Source of the DNA: Pomphorhynchus laevis
Lineage: Eukaryota; Acanthocephala; Palaeacanthocephala; Echinorhynchida; Pomphorhynchidae
Direction of reading: 5' to 3'
DNA: 64,000 bases
Assembly: GCA_012934845.2 (NCBI GenBank)
Contig: WNNJ02003044.1
Location: forward strand, 1 to 64,000
Shown here piece after piece: positions 44,111 to 55,155 of the stretch. Position 1 is the first letter of the stretch. Every line of letters starts with the position of its first letter. The notes beneath the pieces were generated by a model. That model saw only the letters and a list, made by a program, of their open reading frames with translations. It was not told where the DNA came from and searched no databases. The translations under genes were made by a program, and so were the position numbers.

Positions 44111-44623
44111 TCATATGAACCTAGGTTTTATTGGATTTTTATGTAATTTTGGATTCCAATATAATATACGTATAGTTTTATTATCTGATTCAATTGTTAT
44201 ACTCTTTTTATCCATTATAGAACAATGACTTGTAATAATTGTTTCTAAACTCAACTCACTACGTTCATATGTTGGATTTACATTTAAATCATTAGAATTA
44301 ACCTCTTTCACTAGTATATTTATTGATGGTTTAATTTTTGTTAGATAGGCGTTATAATTATTATAACATATATATGTATATTTTTTTCCGAATATAAGAT
44401 TAATTAATTTTACTAACGCTTCTTTAATATCTACTAAATCTAGATTTGTATAAAGCGTACTAAAATCGTATGTATTTATATTTTGAAAATTTATTCCTTT
44501 TGTCTGTTCTAAAAATTCTTTTGTAGAATTAATACTGAAATAGTGTTTTATACCAGTATTAATTTCGATTACCTTACAATATTTTTTGAAGTGTGCTTTA
44601 ATTGTTTCAAGTATTCTATTCAT
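44111..44623 (-). mobile_element. Chimeric Penelope-like ORF (170 aa)
   Basis: Reading the minus strand, the frame begins in the middle of the RT (NRILETIKAHFKKYCKVIEI, DFSTLYTNLDLVDIKEALVK, AYLTKIKPSINI) and then switches in frame to the N-terminal block (VKEVNSNDLNVNPTYERSEL ... KNPIKPRFI). The order is therefore permuted, the signature of recombination between tandem copies. Confidence 0.8.
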
Positions 44624-44639
44624 ATAGACAGAAAGTGGT

Positions 44640-45070
44640 TTTAATGTACATTTAAAATCACTTCATATGAACCTAGGTTTTATTGGATTTTTATGTAATT
44701 TTGGATTCTAATATAATATAGGTATAGTTTTATTATCTGATTCAACCTTTATACCCTTTTTATCCATTATAGAACAGTGACTTGTAATAATTGTTTCTAA
44801 ACTTAACTCACTACATTCATATGTTGTGTTTATATTTAAATCATTATAATTAACTTATTCCATAAGTATATCATACTGAAGAGATATATCATATGATATA
44901 TGTCTTCATATATCATATGAAGACATGTGTATGAAGACATCAGGATATATGTATAGTTTTATTATCTGATTCAATCGTTATACCTTTTATGATTGTTTCT
45001 AGACTTAAATCACTACGTTCATATGCTGAACCGTAGATTTACAATTACAAAACATCTCAAGAATTTAAAA
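44640..45070 (-). mobile_element. Penelope-like N-terminal piece and inverted twin of 22810-23035
   Basis: 44650-44860 repeats the N-terminal RT block. 44860-45070 is an inverted near-copy of 22810-23035, including the palindromic atatcatatgatatat and the flank gttttgtaattgtaaatcta. Confidence 0.75.
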
Positions 45071-45905
45071 TGACTCTGTCATTCAGTATAATTTATCAAA
45101 AAAAGGTGTTCTGCATATTAACACAAAATTATTACTAGCGTTATTATTCCTTTAGATTAGTAAGTTCTAAATACATATCATTATTTATTTGATCATTCCT
45201 TTTATAATTGTTTATTATTTGTTTCAAACATTTATTTTTTTGTATATTTAAAAGCACCACTAGTCGTGTTTTTATTACCACTTTAGTGGTAATAAATTCT
45301 TGATTGTGAGTTATAATATCAACGAGTTTATAATTTTTATAAATAAGAATTTATATTTTTTATTTTGTAAAAAATATATTTTTCAGTTTTTAGTAATATT
45401 CGTGTTTTATTATTGTTTTAAGGCGTGCTCTATAGCATGCATGTTCAAAATATTTAACAGAAACTAAACATGTATAGCAGATCGTATTTATTTGAAGATA
45501 TTAAAGAAATAGATTTAAAAATATGGGAATATTGAGGTTTTAGACTAAAATTGAAACATCAATGACCAGTTTGATGAACAGTTTAGGGCACAGAATAAAG
45601 CTTTTTGCATATGAAGACAAAGTTATTATATAGTTATGCTTTAATTTACTATGTTCTAAATACTTATATATATTACAATGTTTTTCGTCGTATATTGTTG
45701 TCACTGCTGCATTAAATATGGTTACTTTTTAATGATTATGGTAATCTTCCATGCAATATAGTCAATGTTATTATTATGTTTTTTATATTTATTTCCAAAT
45801 TTAATCTAAGATGTATTTAAGCTTTCGCTATTAATCAGCTTACCGAAGTAAATCATTAGAGTCGTTATATAACGAATTGTAAATTTTATTTTTATTGTTA
45901 TTATT
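45071..45905. other. AT-rich DNA with small PLE scraps
   Basis: It includes N-terminal PLE scraps on the minus strand near 45150-45230 and 45595-45665, and a small hairpin (tattaccact/agtggtaata, 45278-45299). At 45810-45900 there is PLE text also found at 41540-41640 and 43190-43290. Confidence 0.5.
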
Positions 45906-46159
45906 TTGACTCATTTCGAAAATCACTTATATGTGTTCGTCGCTAAAATTGATGATACATTTAACAAAATACCTTCTATCCCTATTCACAGCTTCCCAAC
46001 AATTATGGTATTCCCAAAAGGTGAAAATGTTCAGCCAATAGTTTACGGCAGAAATCGTACTTTAGAAAGTTTTATCATTTTTATTAAATCTGAAGGAATA
46101 TCAGAATCAGCAATTGTGGACAAAGATAAACATCATTATAATTATTATTATCATCATTA
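45906..46159 (+). pseudogene. Protein disulfide isomerase a' domain fragment
   Basis: The frame reads VFVAKIDDTFNKIPSIPIHS, then FPTIMVFPKGENVQPIVYG and RNRTLESFIIFIKSEG. This is the C-terminal half of a thioredoxin fold of the PDI type: AK(M/I)D block, cis-Pro loop in HSFPT, FPKG, then Y-G-x-R-T-L-x-x-F. The CGHC active-site half is missing. The left neighbour is PLE text with no acceptor AG, and the 3' end runs into a tattat/catcat microsatellite and the R2-like insertion at 46160 instead of a KDEL-type signal. It is most likely a relic of a host ER oxidoreductase gene broken by retroelements, or a captured fragment. Confidence 0.7.
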
Positions 46160-46751
46160 TTTTGAGAGATCAACGACATGTACTGACATCCAGGCAAGAT
46201 CAGATATTGTTTGCCGGGGTTTATTAGGCGGGAAAATGGTGCGGTCCTTTTTGGACATTTGTATATACAACCCACTTGCACCTTCATATTCCAACAGAAC
46301 ACCCCGAGAATGCAATGTCTACCACGAACAAAATTGCAAAGTACGCTGAACGAATTAACGAAATCGAACGATCCGCTTTCTTTCCTATGGTCTTCTCCGC
46401 TACCGGTGTAATGGCACCAGAAGCTGATAAGGTAATGCGCTGGATGTCCACAAAAGTTGCTGAGCGAAGAACACTGCCTTACAGTGATTGCATAAGAGCC
46501 TTGCGAACACATATATCACTTACACTAGCAAAATGTGTATCGATGTGCGTGAGATCCACAAGAATGAGAACACAATATCAAATGACAGAAAATCGCACCG
46601 GAAACAATCCAGAAAGGATTGTTTTGCAATGATTTCGATTGACCGTTATTAAAAATTTTAAATTTTAAATTTTGAATCGAAAGGCCCATTAGCGGGAACC
46701 TTAATTGTATATGTTGTAGAACTTACGATATTATTAATAATAATTTTTACA
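46160..46751 (+). mobile_element. 5'-truncated R2-like LINE with 11-bp target duplication
   Basis: The copy begins within the endonuclease domain (CTDIQARSDIVCRGLLGG, FLDICIYNPLAPSY) and runs to the 3' end. It is about 99% identical to 52079-52650. The target duplication tatcatcatta lies at 46149-46159 and 46752-46762, so the insertion lies just behind the PDI fragment. The near-identity of the two copies implies recent activity of this family. Confidence 0.88.
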
Positions 46752-47021
46752 TATCATCATTAATTCGTGTTGAAGATTTTAATGACCTAAAAAAATTTTT
46801 TTAGTGACCTAAAAAAATTTTGGTTTCTTATAAACATACAATTGAGATATACTAACATATAAGGACTGCAATTGGTACAGAAAGCCGTTGCTCCTGCGAA
46901 ACCTATTTATTATTATCACTACTAATAGTGTGATAATAATATTGGAATAAATATAATTTTGGAATAAAGCTACTCGTCCCAAACGTTTGGTGCAATTCAA
47001 TTCTGTTCTTAAACAAAATAA
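46752..47021. other. Leader region of the intact R2-like element
   Basis: It contains a tandem duplication of tgacctaaaaaaatttt (46778-46820) and a hairpin of tattatcacta/tagtgtgataata type near 46910-46940. The exact 5' end of the following element could not be fixed. An in-frame TAA directly precedes the ATG at 47022. Confidence 0.45.
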
Positions 47022-50000
47022 ATGCCCAAGGGCAAGCCTGCGACAACTCTGAAATGCTGTTCATGCAACGGCCCGAATGCTAAATGTAAAGGATGTCGAT
47101 GTGCTAAGCAGAATATCCTATGCTTGAATTGCTCAGCTGTGAATTGTTCCAATCGTGAAGTAAATTGCTCCGCAACAGCTTCCAATAATATTGCTATGTC
47201 CATATTGAGTAAACCGAATTCAGATTGTGAAAACTCTGATCATCAGCATTGTCCTCTTAACAACCATATAAATATAAATTACACAATGAATACTCGTCAA
47301 GAGTCCTATGTATTGTCTATACAGGATATATTCTCGATCGTCATACATTGGAAACCTAACTTATTTCGACTTCCAAAATGTTCAGAGTCCAAACAATTTA
47401 TATCAGAACTTGCACGCATATTCAGGGATTCTCTCACTAATTCGGAAACTTTTACTAAGTACATCATCTTTGGACATCTTATTCTTCAACGTAATTCTCG
47501 TCAATCTCCCAAATCATTGAAATCAACTTTATCCCGACGATTGGACATGTGGTTCAATAATGACTATGCTGGATTATACGCTGAAGCCTCGGCCCTTCAA
47601 AATATGAAAGCCTTAAAAATTCAACCTTCGAAGTCAAGAGATTGGCGCAAAAAATTCGTCTCATTGGTTGAAAGCTCTAGACTGAACACAGCAATGCATC
47701 TTCTAGACAACGATTCTTATGATGGCGTTCCTTTGCAACCAGAGGATGTGATTGGTTCTAAAACTGTTCGGGAATTATTACTCGACAAGCACCCTGTACC
47801 GAGCCCATTAGTTCCTCATGCTGTTAACTGGTCTTTCCCAATCACAGTTCCAAATTTTCACCCTGTGATTTTTGATTCAATCGATAGTGAATTGATAATT
47901 CGTATGGCTAAACGTGTTAAAGGTGGAGCAGGTCCCTCCGGCATTGATGCACAGTCATGGCTACAGATGTTAACTAAGTTTGGTCACGAATCTGCTGAAT
48001 TGACTAAAGTTTTGTCAACGTTCGCAAAATCTTTAGCTACTGAGCTTATGCCTACTAATGTTATAAATGTATTGGCTTCAAGCAGATTAATAGCCTTATC
48101 CAAAAAATCGGGAATAAGGCCTATTGGTATTGGCGACGTTAGTAGGAGAATAATGTCGAAAGCCATTCTTTCTATAATTTCCAATGATATTCAAGAAGTG
48201 TGCGGACGGTTGCAAATGTGCGCTGGTCAACGAGCTGGAGTGGAGTGCGTCACGCACGCAGTTCGCGAATGCCTGTTAAAAGATCCCGATGCAGTTCTTC
48301 TCACTGTTGATGCAGATAATGCATTTAACAGAATAAATCGAAAGGCAGCTCTCGCTAATATATCACGCATTTGTCCCTCTATGTCTACTATACTACACAA
48401 TTTTTACGATAACCCTTCAAATTTTTCAACTGGTGATAGTTTCATCAAATCCCAAGAGGGATTTACGCAAGGTGATGTACTTGCTATGCCAGCTTTTGCC
48501 GTAGCAACCCTGCCATTATTGTTGAACATTACTGAGGAGTTTCCTAACATCAACCAATTCTGGTACGCGGATGATGGCAATTTAATCGGCGAACCTGTGC
48601 AAATTTACAAGGCTTTTAAATTCTTGTGTGACTACGGCCGTGCTTTCGGATTTCATGTCAACAGCAACAAATGCGTTCTACTAACTAGTCCCGAAAATGC
48701 AGATAGTACCCGCAAACTTTTTAATGAAACGGGAATCGACATTGTTGTCGATGGCACATTAGTACTCGGTGCTCCTATTGGAACAGATGATTATATAAAT
48801 AAAACTACGGAACAAAAGATCTCTAATTATTGCTCATTAGTAAATCGTCTTGCTGACGTGGGTATTCTTGATTTGCAGATAAGCTATACTAGTATGACCA
48901 GATCGCTTCAGCATAAATGGATTCACTTGCAAAGAACCACAAACTGTTCAATTGGTAGTTTCGATGATCTCTATGACACCATTCAGAAGCGTTTTGATAA
49001 GCTTTTTAATTTGAAATTGCCTGACGACGATTATTTATGGCCGTTATTTACCCTTCCGATAAGACTAGGTGGTCTAGGTATTGCTGACCCACGTTTTACT
49101 GCGATAGAAGAGTTTAAAAGCTCAAAAGATATATGCACTCCTTATTTAAATGGCTTATACGGTGTGGACTTAAGGACTGAACAATCCAAACGCATTGCCC
49201 TTATAGGCACTTCAAAGATTGATCTTCAAAAGTCATTGCTTAGAGATCGAGTAGCTAATGTTGGTGACAATTTGTTACGTATTATGGAACATCTACAAGT
49301 CAAAGGTGCCTCGTCATGGCTCTCCACATATCCTACGAGTGATCGTTGGACTCGAGTTAGCAATGTAGAATTTCGTGATGCACTTGCAGCTCGATATCAT
49401 AGACTACCACTAGACGCGCCCTCTCATTGCCCCTGCGGTGAACATAATTCTCTGGCTCACTCACTTACCTGTCCCACCGGAGGTCATCCATCGATAAGAC
49501 ATGATTCAATTCGTGATATATTTTCTAAAACCTTGACAGAAATATGTGATAATGTGCAAAAAGAGCCAACACTACTGCCAGTAAATTCTAGTATTCATTT
49601 CGAGCGCATATCTACATCTCGCGCTCATGATGCACGTTTGGATATCGCCTGCTGTGGTTTTTATGGAAGTCGTTCGGAGCGAACTTTATTTGATACTTGC
49701 GTTTTTAACGTTTTCGCTCCGTCCAACCTTTCGAAATCCGCTGGGGCTGCTTTTACATATCACGAAACACGTAAATTCGCTAAGTATCAAGAGAGAGTAA
49801 CTGCCATAGAGAGGGCGAATTTCGCACCTATCGTGTTATCATGTTTCGGTGGAGCAGTAAAATCATCTGCACAATTAATTCAGAGAATTGCACAGAAGAT
49901 GGCAATAAAAAACAATCATTCCTACTCAGAAGAATTGACAAAATTACGGTCAAAGATTGGAATTCAGTTGGCTCGTTCAATTTCGATGTGTATTCGCGGT

Positions 50001-50042
50001 CCTCGTTCTGCTCGACATCGACCTGCAAACTCAATGAACTAA
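47022..50042 (+). CDS. Intact R2-like non-LTR retrotransposon protein (RT plus restriction-like endonuclease)
   Basis: The 1006-residue ORF copies its own RNA into nicked DNA by target-primed reverse transcription. Residues 11-45 form a Cys cluster (CCSC, CKGCRC, CLNC, NC) resembling a CXC/tesmin-type zinc domain, probably for nucleic-acid binding. Residues 300-320 (GGAGPSGIDA), 353-380 (SSRLIALS, IRPIGIGDVSRR) and 427-437 (LTVDADNAFNR, catalytic Asp) are RT fingers and palm. EGFTQGDVLAMP is at 479-490 and the catalytic WYADDGN at 514-520. C803, C805, H813 and C817 form a CCHC motif followed by SIRHDSIRD. The endonuclease has HDARLDI (869-875) and LFDTCVFN (889-896), a PD-(D/E)XK-like layout as in R2. 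No frame break is seen. The in-frame stop just upstream makes the ATG firm. The clade within REL-type LINEs is not certain; Utopia-like is a possibility. Confidence 0.88.
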   Translation: MPKGKPATTLKCCSCNGPNAKCKGCRCAKQNILCLNCSAVNCSNREVNCSATASNNIAMSILSKPNSDCENSDHQHCPLNNHININYTMNTRQESYVLSIQDIFSIVIHWKPNLFRLPKCSESKQFISELARIFRDSLTNSETFTKYIIFGHLILQRNSRQSPKSLKSTLSRRLDMWFNNDYAGLYAEASALQNMKALKIQPSKSRDWRKKFVSLVESSRLNTAMHLLDNDSYDGVPLQPEDVIGSKTVRELLLDKHPVPSPLVPHAVNWSFPITVPNFHPVIFDSIDSELIIRMAKRVKGGAGPSGIDAQSWLQMLTKFGHESAELTKVLSTFAKSLATELMPTNVINVLASSRLIALSKKSGIRPIGIGDVSRRIMSKAILSIISNDIQEVCGRLQMCAGQRAGVECVTHAVRECLLKDPDAVLLTVDADNAFNRINRKAALANISRICPSMSTILHNFYDNPSNFSTGDSFIKSQEGFTQGDVLAMPAFAVATLPLLLNITEEFPNINQFWYADDGNLIGEPVQIYKAFKFLCDYGRAFGFHVNSNKCVLLTSPENADSTRKLFNETGIDIVVDGTLVLGAPIGTDDYINKTTEQKISNYCSLVNRLADVGILDLQISYTSMTRSLQHKWIHLQRTTNCSIGSFDDLYDTIQKRFDKLFNLKLPDDDYLWPLFTLPIRLGGLGIADPRFTAIEEFKSSKDICTPYLNGLYGVDLRTEQSKRIALIGTSKIDLQKSLLRDRVANVGDNLLRIMEHLQVKGASSWLSTYPTSDRWTRVSNVEFRDALAARYHRLPLDAPSHCPCGEHNSLAHSLTCPTGGHPSIRHDSIRDIFSKTLTEICDNVQKEPTLLPVNSSIHFERISTSRAHDARLDIACCGFYGSRSERTLFDTCVFNVFAPSNLSKSAGAAFTYHETRKFAKYQERVTAIERANFAPIVLSCFGGAVKSSAQLIQRIAQKMAIKNNHSYSEELTKLRSKIGIQLARSISMCIRGPRSARHRPANSMN

Positions 50043-50088
50043 AATTCATAGTATAACTGTATTTGTTTTTTTTTAAATAAAAAAAAAT

Positions 50089-50104
50089 TATTTATCTATC
50101 AATT
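50089..50104. repeat. 16-bp target duplication, left copy
   Basis: The sequence tatttatctatcaatt recurs exactly at 52659-52674 and brackets the R2-like element 50105-52658. It lies in the 3' flank of the intact element at 47022-50042, so the bracketed copy inserted afterwards or into the same flank. Confidence 0.85.
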
Positions 50105-52658
50105 CGAGAGAATATATCAGAGAATAAATGGCATAGAGAGTTTGTGAGATTGATTCGAAATGGAAAAATAAGACGGGCGATGAAATTACTAGAAACGGGT
50201 ACTACTCAATCGGTTTACATAGACTATGCGACATGATTGCGGATGGCAGCGTGATGCAAGTACTCCAACACCTACATCCGGATGCAAAGGCTGTAGAAGC
50301 AGAATGTATTTTCAAATCAAAATTACCCGATTGTAAAGATCATCATCACACTATTTTCTTTTCAATAGACAAAGATGCCATTCGGAGTGCCGCAAAAAGA
50401 ACACGTGGTAGCTGTGGGCCTTCCGGTATGAATGCGGTTGATTGGTGCGACGTGTTGCATAATTATAACCACCAATCTCTCTGTCTTTCTAATGCTTTGG
50501 CCAATATTGCGATACGCATTGCAACTGACCACGTCAGTGAGATAAATATGCAGGCGTTATCTGCAAGCAGACTAATTCCCTTAAATAAGAATCCAGGGGT
50601 TCGGCCAATTGGGATAGGGGAAGTGAGTAGAAGAATAATATCGAAAGCGATATTGCTCACGGTGTCTGACGATCTTCAGAATGTCGCAGGGAACAAACAG
50701 CTTTGTGCTGGACAAAGGTGTGGCGCAGAAACGGTGGTACAATCAATTAGACAAACATTTTCGACGAACTCGCAAAATTGTGTTCTACAAATAGATGCGA
50801 GGAATGCTTTTAACGCGATCAATGGGCAGTTATCTTTAACCAACATTGAATTCATGTCCGTCCATACATAACGCTCTGGAAAATTAATTCCAGCGACCGC
50901 CCATTTTATGTGTTGAAGACGAATTCGTTATATCGAAGAAAGGCTTTACTCAGGGAGATCCCCTTGCGATGGCCGCTTTTGCCGCAGCGTCAATTCTTTT
51001 GATACAGGATCTACAGCGATGTGCCAGCAATGTGACACATCGTTGGTACGCGGATGATGCTTCGTGTATCGGTTCACTTGAGGATATATCGCTTGTATGG
51101 AAGAGGTTATTGACGATCGGTCCGAAATATGGATTTCATATAAACGTCCCGAAATGCAATTTATTAATACATTCAAATAACCTGGACGAGGCCAAACAAT
51201 TATTCAGGGAAACGGGCTTGAACATCACGCCAGAAGGAATTGTAGTTCTTGGGTCTCCTTGTGGAACAGCCGAATACATTGAGAATTTTGCGAAATCAAG
51301 GATCAAACTTTGGGTTAGGATGGTGGAAAACATAAGCGAACTCGCAGAAGTTGATGCTCAAATAGCCTATTACGTTTTTGTTCACCCGCTTTAACATAAA
51401 TGGAGGTACTTAATGCGCACATGCCCTACAGATAGATCATGGTTCACACCTCTTGAGAAATCAATTACAAAAATTCTTCTTCCCAATTTACTTGGACCAA
51501 AACAACGTCGAAAAAGAAATCATGGAGATATGTATGCTGCCCACGAAATATGGAGGAATATGTATATCAAATTCCATAGAAGAAGACGAGATGATCAGCA
51601 TTCGATACGGATATGTACGCCCCTAATTATGGGAATATCGGGAACATGTTTAGGGAATGCTCAGAAATGTGCGGTTGCCGAGATAAAACAGGAAAGAAAT
51701 TTAGCATCTCGCCTAAAATATGAGAGGATATTGACAAGTTTGGACACCGAGAAGAAGCAAGTCGTGATATAGACTTCACAACGTGGGACGTTATCTTGGT
51801 GTAACAATCAACCGACACACGACAAACATACACAACTGACCACCCAAGAATTTCAAGATGCCATGTGTGCTAGATATAATCTTACACTAAGAAATGCAAC
51901 ACAAAGATGTGCATGCGGATCACCATCTACAGTTGATCATGCTATGTCATGTCGAAACGGAGGTGTCACAATTATCAGGCATAACATTGTTCGTGATATT
52001 TTAGCTAACGAACTCGCTAAAGTGTGTTGTGATGTTTCTACAGAACCGATATTACAACATGTACCCCGAAACCACGTATTTGAGAGATCAACGACATGTA
52101 CTGACATTCAGGCAAGATCAGATATTGTTTGCCGGGGTTTATTAGGCGGGAAAATGGTGCGGTCCTTTTTGGACATTTGTATATACAACCCACTTGCACC
52201 TTCATATTCCAACAGAACACCCCGAGAATGCAATGTCTACCACGAACAAAATTGCAAAGTACGCTGAACGAATTAACGAAATCGAACGATCCGCTTTCTT
52301 TCCTATGGTCTTCTCCGCTACCGGTGTAATGGCACCAGAAGCTGATAAGGTAATGCGCTGGATGTCCACAAAAGTTGCTGAGCGAAGAACACTGCCTTAC
52401 AGTGATTGCATAAGAGCCTTGCGAACACATATATCACTTACACTAGCAAAATGTGTATCGATGTGCGTGAGATCCACAAGAATGGAAACACAATATCAAA
52501 TGACAGAAAATCGCACCGGAAACAATCCAGAAAGGATTGTTTTGCAATGATTTCGATTGACATGATTAAAATTTTTAAATTTTGAATCGAAGGCCCATTA
52601 GCTGAACCTTAATTGTATATGTTGCAGAACTTACGATATTATTTAAATAAATAAATTA
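50105..52658 (+). mobile_element. 5'-truncated, decayed R2-like LINE (second subfamily)
   Basis: Plus-strand pieces run in order. They are the pre-RT (WHREFVRLIRNGKIRRAMKL), fingers (SCGPSGMNAVDW, SRLIPLNKNPGVRPIGIGEV), LQIDARNAFNAIN (catalytic Asp), FTQGDPLAMAAFAA, WYADDASCIGS, CCHC (CACGSPSTVDHAMSCRNGG with RHNIVRD) and endonuclease (QARSDIVCRGLLGG, FLDICIYNPLAP). It then shares its 3' end with 46160-46751. The frame is split into about five parts. Its reading of the conserved blocks is closer to coral and other marine-animal homologues than the intact 47022 copy is (recollection, not searched). A 16-bp target duplication flanks it. Confidence 0.9.
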
Positions 52659-52674
52659 TATTTATCTATCAATT

Positions 52675-53514
52675 GTCATGCTGTTTCTTTAAATAATTAT
52701 AATTTACCTCTTTCGTCAATATATCATAATAAAGCTTTTTGCATATGAAGACAAAGTTATTACTAGCTTTATCAATAGTTGTTATTATATAGTTATCCTT
52801 TAATTTATTAAGTTCTGTATACATATCTTTATTAATTTTATCTTTCCTTTTGTAATTGTTTGTTATTTTCATATGTTGCGTTTACATTTAAATCATTAGA
52901 ATTTACTTCTTTCATCAGTATATCATAATAAAGCTTTTTGCATATAAAGACAAAGTTCAAAATGCGTGGCAATAAATGAATAAGATGAATATTTAATAAA
53001 TGAATAAAATGATAAACGAAAATTATAACACAAAAATGAGTTAAAAATTAAAATTTGAAATTTTATGTAATGACATGATGTATAGGATATGTTAGTTTTA
53101 AAATGCATTTTGCCCATACGAGAACTGTAATAATTAATTTGACGTTAAGGCCAATCTCAGTGACCCTTTTTATTAAAAAATGTAAGCATTGAAACCTCAC
53201 AGGCATAATTACGTAGAATTCAGGAAGAATTCATTGACTTTCGCAAATGTGGCTATCAATTTGTATTTTTAAAATTTATTACTTTTGTTAAAATGAATAA
53301 ATTCAACAAATTCTTTTGTTGAATTAATACTGAAATAGTGTTTTGGAACAATTTCTTGTAATAATTGTTTCTAAATTTAAATCACTACATTCATATGTTG
53401 AATTTACATTTAAACCATTAGAATTAACTTCTTTCGTCAGTATATCATAATAAAGCATATTGGCATATGAAGACAAAGTTATTACTAATTTTATCAATAA
53501 TTGTTGTAATCTGA
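52675..53514 (-). mobile_element. Penelope-like N-terminal scraps beside a terminal direct repeat
   Basis: ORF 52669-52872 is another MKITNNYKRKDKINKDMYTE copy. Related text recurs at 52880-52965 and 53295-53515. At 53095-53212 lies the first copy of a direct repeat of about 118 bp (cgagaactgtaat, gacgtt..ggccaatctcag) whose second copy is at 53515-53632, exactly 420 bp on. Direct terminal repeats are typical of PLEs. Confidence 0.7.
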
Positions 53515-54560
53515 GTTTTAAAAGCTATTTCGCCCACACGAGAACTGTAATTATTTATTTGACGTTTTGGCCAATCTCAGTGGACCTTTGCCTAAAACTA
53601 TATACAAAAATTGAAATCTCACAAACATACGTACGTTGAATCCTTTCTCTTACATCACTGATGTGAATTGATTCAGTATCGTTCGATGGAAATAATCAAT
53701 CTCGTTTTTAAGCTTACTGATATTATTAAAATCTACTTTATTGTTAATGATAAAAGCATGATTCAAAATGGCGGGTAAAATGTCGCTTCTCCTTACAGCT
53801 GAACAATGCCCTTTGATCTTTATTTATAATGGGCTTTTAGTCTGTCGAACTAGAATAGTATTACAATCTTTATATTTTATTTGATATTCTATACATGTTG
53901 TTATGTTCTTTTTGCCCTGCATTTAAATTAAACATCGACGTCAAATTAGGTTTGGATGAACAATATATTATTGTTTTATCATTGCTATTTTTCATTAGAT
54001 TGTCTTCTACACATTTAAGACTTGCATCATCCACAAATGCTAAACGTATACAAGACGTAATCTTCTTGGTAACATCCACACTAAAATTCTTCTTTTTTAT
54101 TATAACTATTTTTATTTAATATCAGCTTGATGAATTGCCTATTTTGAGAAATCACGATTTATTAATACAGCTTTCACTATTTTTCTTTGACGTCTACCAA
54201 CAAATCTCTCAGAGCATATTTGCAAAGGTCTAAAAAGATCACTATAGCTGCATATTTTAATATTTGGCAAGAGTGCGGCTCGACCATACAGGTGGGCACC
54301 AATTGATGCCTAGTTATCGATAATCCTCCGTTTAAATCTTATGATTTCGTCTTACCATAACACCCAGAAATGCAATGGACTTTGTAAAGTTCTAGGTTTG
54401 AACTTACCATTGAATAGCTAAATCCTTTTATTAAGTGTATTCCTGATGTTTTCGTTGTTTTCTGTTTTATTAAATGTCATAAAAACATCGTCGACATAGC
54501 TCTTATATGAACACAAAGTTGGTAAACGGTTATAAATATCTGCTTCCTAATGATCCGTAA
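53515..54560 (-). mobile_element. Penelope-like element (YVDD family), RT end and linker
   Basis: The minus strand carries LCSYKSYVDDVFMTFNKTEN (catalytic YVDD, about 54495), then a decayed thumb. It then shows SCIRLAFVDDASLKCVEDNL and DKTIIYCSSKPNLTSMFNLN (53895-54050), the linker that precedes the GIY-YIG domain in PLEs, and NNMYRI where the nuclease should start. The nuclease itself is missing, replaced by the direct repeat at 53515-53632. On the minus strand the repeat has CTGAGATTGGCC and AAAACGTCAAATAAA, a degenerate hammerhead-like end. Confidence 0.65.
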
Positions 54561-54829
54561 TTACGTATATGGACCTAGTTATGGTCCATAACTAGGTCCA
54601 TAACTAGGACATAGTTATGCTTAACTAGGTCCTAACGGCGATCACATCGCCACATCATCAATTTGTTCATATATGTTATTTTCAAAAGTAAACACAGATT
54701 TTTTCATACGTCATAACACAAGATTTTCCTTTCAATACAATTTAATTTCGGATTCATAAAATTCTCAGATAAAATTAACGATCCCAATTGAATTGATGGT
54801 CTTGACTGTACGTTAGTAAAGAGAACAGT
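54561..54829. repeat. Palindromic ggacctagttatgg cluster and AT-rich spacer
   Basis: Around 54570-54640 ggacctagttatgg and its complement ccataactaggtcc occur several times, including one 14-bp perfect inverted repeat with a 1-nt centre. The remainder is AT-rich. Confidence 0.6.
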
Positions 54830-55110
54830 ATTAGAATATTTCTAATATTATCGTTACCAATTGATTTCAATTCTTTATTATAATTACAAATATTTTGTCC
54901 AAATGGCGGCATCAAAATTGTTAGAGATCACTGTACGGAATAATAGTTTTACATTCGAAGACAAGCATTGAAAAAATGAAGGCACAGCAATGGGTACATA
55001 ATAAGCACCAGTACAGGTCAACATATACTGGCGCACATGATAAAATCTAAGATATTGGAAAACTCTCAATTAAACATCTACTATACGGTCGATATACCGA
55101 TTACATTATA
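54830..55110 (+). mobile_element. Penelope-like RT fragment in opposite orientation
   Basis: A plus frame reads NNSFTFEDKH then EGTAMGT and (after breaks) APVQVNIYW and ENSQLN-like text. This is the YFTFxGxxYxQxxGTAMGTxxAPxxANIYM block of PLE reverse transcriptases. It faces the YVDD fragment on the other strand, so two independent insertions or an inversion met here. Confidence 0.6.
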
Positions 55111-55155
55111 ATCATATGGCCATACGGTGCAGACAGTCTTAAAATTCTTATGGAT

